Below, one piece after another: positions 7,979 through 16,949 of a DNA stretch of 64,000 nucleotides. Within the stretch, counting starts at the first letter, position 1. Each line of letters begins with the position of its first letter. The stretch is taken from positions 2,976,001-3,040,000 of the forward strand of contig OZ243962.1 in assembly GCA_965214625.1 (NCBI GenBank), in the 5' to 3' direction. Below the pieces are notes generated by a model, which was given only the letters and a program-made list of their open reading frames with translations, was not told the DNA's origin and ran no database searches. Source of the DNA: G965214625 sp965214625 (GTDB taxonomy: Bacteria; Pseudomonadota; Gammaproteobacteria; Arenicellales; Poriferihabitantaceae). The translations under genes were made by a program, and so were the position numbers.

Positions 7979-10396
7979 ATGAATAATAGTGTACGGGTTG
8001 CCATCATTGGCGGGGGCGTGGTCGGGTGCAGTGTGCTGTATCACCTGTCAAAACTGGGATGGACGGATATCATGCTGATTGAGCGTTCAGAACTGACGTC
8101 CGGATCAACCTGGCATGCGGCCGGTGGATTCCATACCCTGAATGCCGATACGAATATGGCGGCGTTGCAGGGATATACCATCGAACTTTACAAGGAATTG
8201 GAAGCGATTTCCGGTGTTAATTGCGGATTGCATCATGTGGGGGGTATCACCCTCGCGGCCACTGCACAGCGCATGGATTTCCTGCGCGCGGAAAGAGCGA
8301 AGCACCGTTATATGGGATTGGATACCCATCTTGTGACACCGGCCGAGATCAACGCATTGTCACCGATTACCAATACGGACGGTATTATCGGCGGCCTGTA
8401 CGATCCGTTGGACGGACATCTTGATCCATCCGGTACGACCCAGGCGTACGCCCGCGCCGCCCGCAGACAGGGTGCGGAAATTGTGTTGCACAATCGGGTG
8501 ATTGACTTGAATCCACTGCCCGATGGGCATTGGCAGCTGATTACCGAGCAGGGGGACTGCCATGCCGAGCATGTGGTCAATGCCGCCGGTCTGTGGGCGC
8601 GTGAGGTCGGGGCCATGGCGGGCGTTTATCTTCCCTTGCATCCGATGGAGCATCAGTATCTTGCGACTGAAAAAATCGATGAGGTGGTGAATCTGCCTCA
8701 TGAACTGCCGCATGTGATGGATCCAGAAGGGGAAAGTTACCTCAGACAGGAAGGGCAGGGCCTGGTGATCGGATTTTATGAGCAGGATTGTACCGCGTGG
8801 GCAGTCGACGGTACGCCCTGGAATTTCGGTCATGAGTTGCTGAATGACGATCTGGATCGGATTGGCGATTCATTGACAAGAGCCTATCAGCGCTATCCGG
8901 TACTGGCCACAGCCGGTATCAAGACCATCATTAACGGGCCCTTTACCTTTGCGCCCGATGGCAATCCGCTGGTTGGCCCGGTTCCGGGTCTCAGCAACTA
9001 CTGGTCGGCATGCGGCGTGATGGCCGGATTCAGCCAGGGTGGCGGAGTCGGCTTGATGCTGGCCGAGTGGATGGTCGAGGGTGAGCCGTCAAGGGATGTG
9101 TTTGCCATGGATGTTGCCCGTTTCGGTGACTATTGTACGCCTTCGTATACGCGCTTGAAGGTGCGTGAGAATTATCAGCGCCGTTTTTCGATTTCCTATC
9201 CGAATGAAGAGCTGCCGGCCGCAAGACCGTTTCACTGTACGCCGGCTTATGGCCTCTGGCAACAGCATAATGCGGTCTTCGGCGCGGCGTATGGAATGGA
9301 GCATGTCAACTATTTTGCCCCGAAAGGGGAGCCACTGTACGAAACTCCCACCTTTCGCCGTTCCAATGCGTTTGAGCCGGTTTCGCAGGAGTGTCAGGCC
9401 GTTCGCACAGCCGTCGGGATCAATGAAATTCATAATTTCAGCAAATTCGAAGTAACCGGTGAGCAGGCAGCCTCTTGGCTGGACATTCTCCTTGCGGGAC
9501 GGATGCCAGCGCCCGGCAAATTGGTGTTGTCCCCGATGCTGAGCCCGAAAGGCAGGCTGATCGGTGACTTCTCGGTCTCGAACCTGGGCAATGGCACCTT
9601 TCAGCTCACCGCATCTTATGCGGCCCAGTCTTTTCACCTGCGGTGGTTCGAGCAACATCTCCCCGGTTCGGGCGTCTGTATTCGAAATCGGTCACAACAG
9701 CGTGTCGGATTCCAGATTGCCGGCCCGAACGCAAGAGCCTTGTTGCAGTCAGTGACCCGGGAGGCGTTATCCAACGCGGTTTTCCCTTTCCTCACGGTCA
9801 AGGCGATGTCGGTGGGACCCTGCGATGCCATCGTGCAGCGGGTGTCCTATACCGGTGATCTGGGATACGAGATTTATGTACCAATCCACCAGCAGGTGGC
9901 ATTGTATGAGGTGCTGACCCGTGCCGGCGAGGATTTGGGGCTCCGGCCATTCGGCATGCGCGCGATGATGAGCTTGCGTCTTGAAAAGTCGTTTGGTGCC
10001 TGGCTACGGGAATACAAGCCGGATTATACGCCGGCTGAAACCGGGCTGGACCGCTTTGTTGCCTATGACAAGGAAGCCGACTTTATCGGCAAGCAGGCGG
10101 CACTGGACGAAAAGGCGAGTGGGCCGGGTCGAAGGCTTTGCAGTTTTGTCGTTGATGCGAACGAGGCGGATGCCGTGGCCGATGAACCCATCTGGATGGG
10201 CAATGAGGTCGTGGGCTTTGTGACCTCCGGGGGGTATGCCCACTATACCGGAAAAAGTGTTGCGTTGGGGTTTCTGCCGACGGCCGCGATCAAGGACGGC
10301 TGCGAGGTGGAAATTGAAATTCTGGGCTGTCGCCGAAAAGCGACTTTACTGTCGGCCCCCCTGTTCGACCCCGAGGGGAAACGTCTGCGCGGTTGA
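7979..10396 (+). CDS. Dimethylglycine/sarcosine dehydrogenase-like FAD oxidoreductase with GcvT domain
   Basis: An 805-residue flavoprotein. The N-terminal Rossmann motif 'AIIGGGVVGC' is followed by 'GSTWHAAGG', in which H46 is the position that carries covalent FAD in dimethylglycine dehydrogenase. The DAO fold runs to about residue 370, followed by an FAO_M linker. The last ~380 residues are a GcvT/folate-binding domain ('YTGDLGYEIYV', 'GMRAMMSLRLEKSFGAWLRE'). Family members oxidatively demethylate N-methylated glycines and pass the C1 unit to tetrahydrofolate. With the upstream MttB homologue this could form a stepwise betaine to dimethylglycine to sarcosine route, but that is inference. 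No separate electron-transfer flavoprotein gene is adjacent. Confidence 0.88.
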   Translation: MNNSVRVAIIGGGVVGCSVLYHLSKLGWTDIMLIERSELTSGSTWHAAGGFHTLNADTNMAALQGYTIELYKELEAISGVNCGLHHVGGITLAATAQRMDFLRAERAKHRYMGLDTHLVTPAEINALSPITNTDGIIGGLYDPLDGHLDPSGTTQAYARAARRQGAEIVLHNRVIDLNPLPDGHWQLITEQGDCHAEHVVNAAGLWAREVGAMAGVYLPLHPMEHQYLATEKIDEVVNLPHELPHVMDPEGESYLRQEGQGLVIGFYEQDCTAWAVDGTPWNFGHELLNDDLDRIGDSLTRAYQRYPVLATAGIKTIINGPFTFAPDGNPLVGPVPGLSNYWSACGVMAGFSQGGGVGLMLAEWMVEGEPSRDVFAMDVARFGDYCTPSYTRLKVRENYQRRFSISYPNEELPAARPFHCTPAYGLWQQHNAVFGAAYGMEHVNYFAPKGEPLYETPTFRRSNAFEPVSQECQAVRTAVGINEIHNFSKFEVTGEQAASWLDILLAGRMPAPGKLVLSPMLSPKGRLIGDFSVSNLGNGTFQLTASYAAQSFHLRWFEQHLPGSGVCIRNRSQQRVGFQIAGPNARALLQSVTREALSNAVFPFLTVKAMSVGPCDAIVQRVSYTGDLGYEIYVPIHQQVALYEVLTRAGEDLGLRPFGMRAMMSLRLEKSFGAWLREYKPDYTPAETGLDRFVAYDKEADFIGKQAALDEKASGPGRRLCSFVVDANEADAVADEPIWMGNEVVGFVTSGGYAHYTGKSVALGFLPTAAIKDGCEVEIEILGCRRKATLLSAPLFDPEGKRLRG

Positions 10397-10525
10397 TCAT
10401 CAATACCGCGTCCGGAACGGTCCTCGATGGATGCACCGTCCGGGTTCGAAATGCAGTGAGGGTCGTGGCGGGCTCACGGCGGATTGTGATTTGCTGCGGT
10501 GTGGTCCCTTGTCAGTGACGGCGGG

Positions 10526-11344
10526 CTATTTTTCCAGATCCTTTTCACCGATGGTATGTCCCCATTCCTTTTTTGCAAACAGGTACTGTTTGTTGGTGTC
10601 GGTGACGCCGCAGATATGTTTTTCAACCGTAAAATCGGTCAGTCCACACGCTTTGAGATCGTCGACTTTCTTTGGGTTATTGGTCAACAGCCGAAATGGT
10701 CGGTTTCCGATAAAATGCCAGATCAATGCGCCCGCGTCGGTAAAATCTCTTGAATCAACCGGCAATCCCAGGGATTCATTGGCCTGATAGGTATTTTCCC
10801 CCGCATCCTGAAGCAGATAGGTTGCCGCTTTCGCCCACAGGCCGATTCCCCTTCCTTCATGGCCTGCCATGTAGACGATCAGTCCTCCTGCGGTGTCTGA
10901 ATGGAGCCGATGCACGCCCCCTGCCAATTGTGGGCCGCACTCGCAGCGTTGTGAACCGAATACATCGCCGGTCAGGCAGTTGGAATGTACCCTGACCAGG
11001 GGGTGTTCTGATTGTGCTGGATTGCCGATGACCAATACGCTATTGACGGCCATGGAACTCGCCAGCGTTGCAAAATGATTCTTTTCTCCCCGTGCCAGCA
11101 AGGTGTTGGCCAGTTGTTCGACTTTCCCAAGCTCCAGTGCTCTTACGGCGGCGTACCACTGTGCCACGCATTGTGTTCCCTTTAACGACAGCGGGAGGGG
11201 AACCGGACCAAGTAATTTGAGCGTATGGGCTTCCTGATCCGGCTGAACATTGTCCTCAACGAGATTGCCTTTCAGATCGATACGGATCAAGAGGCCTTGT
11301 TGTGTCAGCTTTTCCCGGATACGGGGATTGAGATAAGTGAACAT
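10526..11344 (-). CDS. GTP cyclohydrolase II family protein with N-terminal extension
   Basis: A 272-residue protein. The core from about residue 105 carries the GTP cyclohydrolase II signature 'RVHSNCLTGDVFGSQRCECG' with all three zinc cysteines, the 'HEGRGIGL' loop, and 'LLTNNPKKV' near the end. The enzyme opens GTP to the first riboflavin pathway intermediate. E. coli RibA has about 196 residues; here ~80 extra N-terminal residues with no recognised motif precede the core. The gene stands alone, without other rib genes. It may supply flavin for the flavoprotein next door or act in another purine-derived pathway; the former is only a guess. It converges on the dehydrogenase gene with a gap of 129 nt. 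Confidence 0.85.
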   Translation of the reverse strand: MFTYLNPRIREKLTQQGLLIRIDLKGNLVEDNVQPDQEAHTLKLLGPVPLPLSLKGTQCVAQWYAAVRALELGKVEQLANTLLARGEKNHFATLASSMAVNSVLVIGNPAQSEHPLVRVHSNCLTGDVFGSQRCECGPQLAGGVHRLHSDTAGGLIVYMAGHEGRGIGLWAKAATYLLQDAGENTYQANESLGLPVDSRDFTDAGALIWHFIGNRPFRLLTNNPKKVDDLKACGLTDFTVEKHICGVTDTNKQYLFAKKEWGHTIGEKDLEK

Positions 11345-11427
11345 CTTGAGTGTCTATGTTGAAAATGATGTCGTTGTTCGGCGGGCACTCGAAAGGGGAT
11401 ACGGACAATGCACAGTGACCCTGACGC

Positions 11428-12015
11428 CTATAATTTGCCAAGACCGTCGGTAAAGCCGATCAGTGAGATACGGGCGCTGATGAGCTGGCCTGCGACATCG
11501 GTAAACTGAACGACGGCCTCATTACCTTGTTGCAGAGCGGAAATCACGTGATTGCCCATCAAGTCACCGGCATAGCAGCCATTTTGATCACATCGCTCGA
11601 AGGTCAGGTGCCAAGCGACTGATTGATCAATCTCAACGGCAATCCCTGATGGGAGATAGACACCCAGTGGCACATTGAATATGCCGATGTATTGTTCGCC
11701 AGCTTGTTGCAAAGTGGTGCGATTGATCTGGAAGACCAGCAAAGGGTAACCGTTGTCGAGTGAAATATAATAATACAGAGTACAGTGATCGGGTGTTGTG
11801 TTTTCAGTGTCAACGCATTGAACAACCCAGTCATTGAACGCCGCCAGTTCCGTCTTCACGGCGGAATAGGGGGGCGACATGGTGTGCTGTGCAGATGTCT
11901 TGGAGGCTAAAAGCATCAAAGACCCGAATGCGCTTAGCACAAAACAGGCCATGACCAGGCTGTACTGAACCGGTGCTTTGTTTTTCAATGCCCGTCCCGT
12001 CTCAACCGGTTCCAT
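11428..12015 (-). CDS. IalB-family secreted/membrane-anchored protein
   Basis: About 195 residues when started at the ATG at 12015, which overlaps the stop of the HAD gene by 14 nt (a longer frame begins at 12054). A hydrophobic segment 'MACFVLSAFGSLMLLA' ends in 'SAQ', a plausible signal peptide or anchor. The mature part matches the invasion-associated locus B family (PF06776): 'FNDWVVQCVD', 'GVYLPSGIAVEID' and 'FERCDQNGCYAGDL', with cysteines probably paired in the periplasm. The molecular role of the family is poorly known; the name comes from Bartonella. Translational coupling to the phosphatase is likely. Confidence 0.75.
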   Translation of the reverse strand: MEPVETGRALKNKAPVQYSLVMACFVLSAFGSLMLLASKTSAQHTMSPPYSAVKTELAAFNDWVVQCVDTENTTPDHCTLYYYISLDNGYPLLVFQINRTTLQQAGEQYIGIFNVPLGVYLPSGIAVEIDQSVAWHLTFERCDQNGCYAGDLMGNHVISALQQGNEAVVQFTDVAGQLISARISLIGFTDGLGKL

Positions 12016-12685
12016 ATCCGGGCAAACCGTAATACGAAGGATTGAAGTCTTCAAGGGAATTTAAAATCAGATCAGCACCCTTATACCGGCCAGTGTCCAT
12101 GTGCGGATCAGGGATGGCCACTACGCGCATATTTGCCGCGAGTCCTGCCTGGAGGCCGGATGGGGCATCCTCAAAAACCAGTGTCGAATCGGGTGGTGCT
12201 GAGAGCCTGGAGGCGGCCACCAGGAAAATGTCCGGCGCGGGCTTCCCCCATTTGACCTCGGGATCATCGCCAGCAACAACCGTGTCGAATAACCGAAACC
12301 AGTCTGCATGCCGGTGTGCCTTGATTTGATATAGCTCAAAATCGGAACTGGTGGCCAGCCCGATCGGTATGCGATGATGGTGCAGATGCCGAATCAGATT
12401 TTCAGCGCCCGGAAGTGCCCGGGCGGTTGCAAAGGCGATTCGCAACAGTTGATCACGCTGGTGAAGATAGTCTTCAGGCGACAGGGGCAAATCGAGTGCT
12501 GAAACCAGGTAAACGGCCGAATCGATTGCCCTGAGGCCAATCATATTGGACTTGATTGACCAGTCAAACACCTTGTCGTATCGCGACACGATGGTTTGGG
12601 TTACTTCGGTATAGATGATTTCAGTATCAAGTAACAAGCCATCCATATCAAACAGAACATGGCTCACGGGCTGGGGTGGTTTCAT
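12002..12685 (-). CDS. HAD-IA hydrolase (pseudouridine-5'-phosphatase / beta-PGM-like)
   Basis: A 227-residue HAD protein with all four motifs: 'DMDGLLLDTE' (nucleophile Asp and acid Asp), 'ATSSD', the lysine in 'KWGKPAPDIF' and 'FEDAPSGLQAG'. The small helical cap after motif I places it in subfamily IA. The motif set is closest to HDHD1-type pseudouridine 5'-phosphatases, but related enzymes hydrolyse many sugar or nucleotide phosphates, so the substrate is open. Its 3' end overlaps the start of the IalB-family gene. Confidence 0.85.
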   Translation of the reverse strand: MKPPQPVSHVLFDMDGLLLDTEIIYTEVTQTIVSRYDKVFDWSIKSNMIGLRAIDSAVYLVSALDLPLSPEDYLHQRDQLLRIAFATARALPGAENLIRHLHHHRIPIGLATSSDFELYQIKAHRHADWFRLFDTVVAGDDPEVKWGKPAPDIFLVAASRLSAPPDSTLVFEDAPSGLQAGLAANMRVVAIPDPHMDTGRYKGADLILNSLEDFNPSYYGLPGYGTG

Positions 12686-13104
12686 TTGTTGTTGCTCATT
12701 TCAGCGGAATGGTCCGACCCCTCAAACACATGCTGCATTGTTGAGCGGCCATGATATCGATCAAGTTAACATGACCGGTCGCACCAAAGACTGCCCGGGT
12801 CGTCTGTCGAATCGATAAGCCAATATGAAATCAGTCGGGTTTTGATGATTTTGCCTTAGGGTTCGTTATCAACCGTGTTTCAATCACTTTTTTGTTCCTC
12901 TTTTGCCGGGGAAGATTGCCGAACATGCAGCGAAAATGTCGAGCAACCCCATCAATTCGGCACAGATCCATACCAATAAGTGTACATTATTCAAAAGGAC
13001 ATTCAATCCATGGGACAATGCCGATAACAACAAGCACGAAGACCGTGAATCCGGCCTTATCAATAGGTCTCCGATCGATTCTGTTTCTTCACCCTTTGGG
13101 TTTT
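12686..13104. other. Intergenic stretch, no gene seen
   Basis: About 420 nt between the HAD gene and the cupin gene. No frame shows codon patterns or motifs of a protein. It must hold the promoter of the minus-strand HAD-IalB pair. Confidence 0.4.
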
Positions 13105-13503
13105 TCAGTCACTCGAGGGCATCTCATCAGGATCAATGCCAGGGACATGGGTGACTCCGGCAAGCTCTTTCCAGTTCACCGGATATGCCGCATAGAAAAT
13201 GATGCACTTGCCATCGGATTCATAGATCACATGATTGTCTTTCGGAATATACATCAGGTCACCCGGCCCGAGCACATAGCTTTCCCCGTCCACTACCATC
13301 CGAAACGTTCCTTGAAAACAGTAGACCAGTTCGTCACAGGTCAGGTCCCAAGGAATCGATGCATCATTCAGAAAGTTGATTCCGCCCGCCATGCTGGCCC
13401 CCATTTTGGTGTTGACGAAGGGTTTGATGAAGGTGCCGCCTTTTTCAAGGTTCTCGAATCGATCTGCAATTTCGCTCATTCGATATACGGATGGTTTGCT
13501 CAT
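13105..13503 (-). CDS. EutQ-like cupin domain protein
   Basis: A 132-residue single cupin. The stretch 'IPWDLTCDELVYCFQGTF', then 'GPGDLMYIPKDNHVIYES' and 'YAAYPVNW', matches the EutQ-type cupin of ethanolamine utilisation loci. Canonical cupin metal histidines are largely absent, as in EutQ itself, where acetate kinase activity has been described. No other eut genes lie nearby. The kinase/phospho-lyase fusion at 277 could also handle ethanolamine-type substrates, which makes a link worth testing but not established. Confidence 0.7.
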   Translation of the reverse strand: MSKPSVYRMSEIADRFENLEKGGTFIKPFVNTKMGASMAGGINFLNDASIPWDLTCDELVYCFQGTFRMVVDGESYVLGPGDLMYIPKDNHVIYESDGKCIIFYAAYPVNWKELAGVTHVPGIDPDEMPSSD

Positions 13504-14087
13504 TGTGTCCTCTGCGGTTGGTTGATGGATTGCCAGTCCAGCGGGTTGTACGGGTCAAAGCGATGAGTACGGATAGTAATGAGATTGTTCCGATAAAGCT
13601 ACTGATTTTATTGCCCGGTCCGGTGCGATACCCGATACGGCTCCGAAAGGGGGCAGCGAGATTCCGGATAGACCGCGGCTTGCATTGGTGGGTTCGCCGG
13701 TAACGCTGAGCGAACAGTGCGACGCTCTGTCAGACGTCTCTGGCGGATAAAAGACAGGACGGACATTGGCCAACGGGGAGACCGCCAGTGCAGAACCACT
13801 GCATGTCTGTCTCAGCCAGTCACGATCGGGCGTTGTTGCAACCATTGGCACGGCGTACCTTTTTTCTCGGGCCTTCCGGTAGGCCGAGCACCCCCCTCAT
13901 CAATCCGAGCCTGCGGCAATCCCCAAAATATGCAATACAACGTCGGTTCCGTGAACTCGGCGGATTTTTGGATGATGCGCGCTGATGCCCCTGACAGATG
14001 TTCTTTGCGATAAAAATCCGCTAACATCCCCGTAATCCATTGCCCCGGGTTGTTCTGCCAGACATCCGGCCTTTGGGTGACTAACCG
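13504..14087. other. Intergenic stretch, no intact gene
   Basis: About 580 nt between the divergent cupin and oxygenase-like genes. A plus-strand frame (about 13605-13890) is broken by one stop near 13748 and could be a remnant of a gene, but it resembles nothing I recognise. Promoters for both flanking genes must lie here. Confidence 0.3.
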
Positions 14088-15305
14088 ATGAGTCAAGAGG
14101 TATCGATGCTGAATCCGGAAATGAGGCGTCAAGTACGGCGACCCATAGCGCAGGCGCGGACCCTGCCCAAAGAGGCATTTACCGATCCTGAATTCTTTCG
14201 CTATGAATGCGACCACCTTCTCGCCAGTACATGGAGCGCGATCGATTTCAGCGCGTGTGTTGCGAACGCTGGGGATCTCTGTCCTGCCGTGTTGTACGGA
14301 AGTCCGGTGTTACTGGTGCGTGACCGGGAAGGCGATGTCAATGCGTTTCATAACGTGTCGCCCTACGATGGATGTGAAATCGTCATCGAGCCGCAAAAAG
14401 GGCGGGTCGAGATTGAAACCCCCTATCACGGATGGATTTATGATCTGCACGGCAAACTGCTCAATGCGACCTATTTTGACGGCAAGCCGACGCCTGACAA
14501 TCAACCCGACAACATGGACCTGGTTGCACTCCCTTGCCGGGAATGGATGGGCACAATCTTTGTCAGCCTGAATACCCGGGCAGAACCGTTTGACGACTAT
14601 CTTGCTCCCGTGCAAAAGCATCTTTGCGATATACAACTGGACGATTTGCGCATTGGTCTGGATGCTGATGGCCATGCGATGATCGATATTCTTCCCATCA
14701 AGGCGAACTGGAAAACCGTATTCGAAAACTATGCCCCCAACATTTACCATGAGAATACTGTTCACACCATGTACCGGCGTTCCGCTCACGTTCCCCGGGT
14801 GACGGCGGGCGGCGAGAAGACCTATCAGGAAATCATCGAACCGTCAGGATTGATCGGTTTGAGTTATGACAACTCCATCGGCGCTTCGTTTTACCCCAAA
14901 AGTCCGTTTCCGCCACTACGGTTCGCCAATGGGAGGCCTTCCAATCGAAACACCATTGCCAACATGTATCCCAATTGGGCCATTACAATCTTGAATCAAT
15001 ATGCGCGGATGACCCTGTTTTTGCCCGAAGCGGTTGATCGATGTACTCAAATGATCGCGACCTATTATCGAGGTGAGTCGGCCGTGTCCACGGCGCTATA
15101 CAGTGCACGCAAGGTGGCTGCACGCGGTGGAGTGATCGCGCGCGAAGAAGATAACCGAATTTGCGAATCGATTCAACGCGCCCGTGGATCGCGGTATTTT
15201 GATACTTTTCCATACGCCCCCTTTTGGGACCGGCCGCACCATGCCTTATCCAATCTTATCCTTGATAAACTGGAGGATACCCTGGCAGGAGAAAACAGCA
15301 AGTGA
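14088..15305 (+). CDS. Rieske oxygenase alpha-subunit homologue lacking Rieske cluster ligands
   Basis: A 405-residue protein with the layout of a ring-hydroxylating oxygenase alpha subunit: N-terminal Rieske-type domain (about 45-150) and C-terminal catalytic domain. The usual C-x-H-x17-C-x2-H cluster motif is present only as a ghost: S91-P-Y93, then 17 residues, then T111-P-Y-H114. Three of the four [2Fe-2S] ligands are replaced at exact spacing. In the catalytic segment 'NWKTVFENYAPNIYHENTVH' the two iron histidines H221 and H226 remain, but the bridging Asp of naphthalene dioxygenase (D205) is N218. 'EEDNRICESIQ' near the end matches the third-ligand region. It probably cannot perform normal Rieske chemistry, yet the frame is intact and coupled to the hydrolase gene by GTGA. 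Confidence 0.85.
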   Translation: MSQEVSMLNPEMRRQVRRPIAQARTLPKEAFTDPEFFRYECDHLLASTWSAIDFSACVANAGDLCPAVLYGSPVLLVRDREGDVNAFHNVSPYDGCEIVIEPQKGRVEIETPYHGWIYDLHGKLLNATYFDGKPTPDNQPDNMDLVALPCREWMGTIFVSLNTRAEPFDDYLAPVQKHLCDIQLDDLRIGLDADGHAMIDILPIKANWKTVFENYAPNIYHENTVHTMYRRSAHVPRVTAGGEKTYQEIIEPSGLIGLSYDNSIGASFYPKSPFPPLRFANGRPSNRNTIANMYPNWAITILNQYARMTLFLPEAVDRCTQMIATYYRGESAVSTALYSARKVAARGGVIAREEDNRICESIQRARGSRYFDTFPYAPFWDRPHHALSNLILDKLEDTLAGENSK

Positions 15306-16204
15306 ATACGGTCCGATTGGCCAACGGCATTTCTCTTGAATACCAACACGCCGGCGCGCATACCGATCCAGCCATTGTGCTGGTATCGGGCATTACCGGC
15401 AATATCACGGATTGGCCGGACGTCCTGGTGAATCCATTGGTCAAGGCCGGTTATCAGGTTATTGGTTATGAACTGCGCGATACGGGTCACTCCAGCCGAT
15501 GTGGCCATGAGACACCGCTCGATGTTCTGGACTTTCCCGCTGCAGCGGCAGAAAATCGCCTCCCCGAGGCCCCCTATACGCTGTATGACATGGTCGAGGA
15601 TCTGGCGGGTCTGATGGATTGTCTGTCACTGCAAAAGGCGAGCATACTCGGGTATTCTTATGGTGCTGCAGTGGCACAATTATTTGCCTTGTGCCATCCA
15701 GGCCACATTGAGGCGTTGATCAGTCTGCAGGGCACAAACTACAATCCGGCCTTGTCTCCGAGACGAGAAGCCGTGGCGATGGCGATGGCCGGTGCCTGCA
15801 AACGCTATCGGACAAAAGCGGCGTCGGTCAAAGCGATCACTGAAGTGCAAATGGCCATTAATGGTGTCGACCATTGCCTCACCCGGGATGAGGCCCGGGC
15901 AGTGGCGCTCCTTTCGGTCAACAGGATGTACTACCCGGCAGGGACCGCCCGAATGATTTTATCGCGTTTTGCGACTGCGCCATGGCATGAGCAAACCCGG
16001 AATATCGACTGCCCAACGTTGATCCTGCACGGTACGGATGATCCCATTTTCCCCCCGGACCATGCCGATGACATGGCCCGGCGGATTCCCAATTCGACCC
16101 TGCAGTGGCTGAAAGGTGCCGGGCATAACCACCCGCCATCGCTTTACCCGGTCATTGTTCATGCCGTGCTGGGCTTTCTGGGCAGCGCGCTGGAAACAAA
16201 ATAG
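15302..16204 (+). CDS. Alpha/beta hydrolase
   Basis: A 300-residue alpha/beta-hydrolase fold protein. The oxyanion region is 'LVSGITGNITDW', the nucleophile elbow is 'GYSYGAA' (Ser), and the acid and base are probably the Asp in 'LHGTDDPIFP' and the His in 'GAGHNHPPS'. 'YELRDTGHSS' is the conserved strand-4 region. The start GTG overlaps the upstream stop by 4 nt, so it is translated with the degenerate Rieske protein and probably acts on the same compound. Members hydrolyse esters, lactones or C-C bonds; the substrate is unknown. Confidence 0.8.
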   Translation: MNTVRLANGISLEYQHAGAHTDPAIVLVSGITGNITDWPDVLVNPLVKAGYQVIGYELRDTGHSSRCGHETPLDVLDFPAAAAENRLPEAPYTLYDMVEDLAGLMDCLSLQKASILGYSYGAAVAQLFALCHPGHIEALISLQGTNYNPALSPRREAVAMAMAGACKRYRTKAASVKAITEVQMAINGVDHCLTRDEARAVALLSVNRMYYPAGTARMILSRFATAPWHEQTRNIDCPTLILHGTDDPIFPPDHADDMARRIPNSTLQWLKGAGHNHPPSLYPVIVHAVLGFLGSALETK

Positions 16205-16584
16205 CGTCGTTTTCGCCGTCAATACACTCGATGTGTCCTTTGGGGAGCCAATCAAACCCGCCAAAGGCCGAACGGTTGGTGGGCTGTTGTACGGTCCAGC
16301 GGGTGCCGCTTGGCAGTCAGGGGAGAGGATTGTCCGGTCATCGGCAGACTACGGGGAGACCGGGTTCAAGAACGGATATCCGGTGTGAGAGCGCAGGGTG
16401 GTGTGCAATGAGACAAGACGGAGCGACGGAGTATCGCGCCTATTGAGTGACTGCGATTTCGGGTCGGGTGATGCTATCCACAGTGCATCCGTGCTAGAAT
16501 CAGGACCAACGATGGCGGTCTGTCTGACGCTTTCGAGATAAAATGCCATTTGAATCGACCCTGACAGTAGATGGGAAATAGGTT
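16205..16584. other. Intergenic stretch upstream of iscA
   Basis: About 380 nt without a recognisable gene. A TAGAAT hexamer near 16494 could serve as a -10 box for iscA, but the matching -35 is weak. Confidence 0.3.
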
Positions 16585-16911
16585 ATGTCTGTCTCTTTAA
16601 CACAATCGGCTGCACACCGGATCAAATCACATATCCAGTCCAGAGGGGTAGGCGAGGGGTTGCGGCTCGGCGTCAAGAAGTCGGGCTGTTCCGGTCTGGC
16701 CTACGTGATGGATTACGCCGATGAAATCACCCCGGCCGACCGGGTTTTTGAAAGTCATGGCGTCAAAGTGATTGTCGGCAGCGATGACTTGCGCTATTTG
16801 GAGGGCATTCAGGTCGACTATGTCGAAGAGGGTTTGTCATCGGCCTTTCACTTCAAAAACCCGAATGTCACAGAGCAGTGTGGCTGCGGTGAGAGTTTCA
16901 CCACGGCCTGA
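16585..16911 (+). CDS. iscA: Iron-sulfur cluster assembly A-type carrier IscA
   Basis: A 108-residue A-type Fe-S carrier with the three conserved cysteines: C35 in 'KKSGCSGLAY' and C99/C101 in 'CGCGESF'. It binds and transfers clusters to apo-proteins in the cytoplasm. The rest of the isc operon (iscR, iscS, iscU, hscA/B) is not adjacent. It precedes mtaB, a double [4Fe-4S] enzyme. Assignment between IscA, SufA and ErpA rests on 'KKSGCSG' and is less sure than the family. Confidence 0.88.
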   Translation: MSVSLTQSAAHRIKSHIQSRGVGEGLRLGVKKSGCSGLAYVMDYADEITPADRVFESHGVKVIVGSDDLRYLEGIQVDYVEEGLSSAFHFKNPNVTEQCGCGESFTTA

Positions 16912-16949
16912 TTGCCGCCGGTACCGCCGTTTTTTATCCGGCCTGCAGG

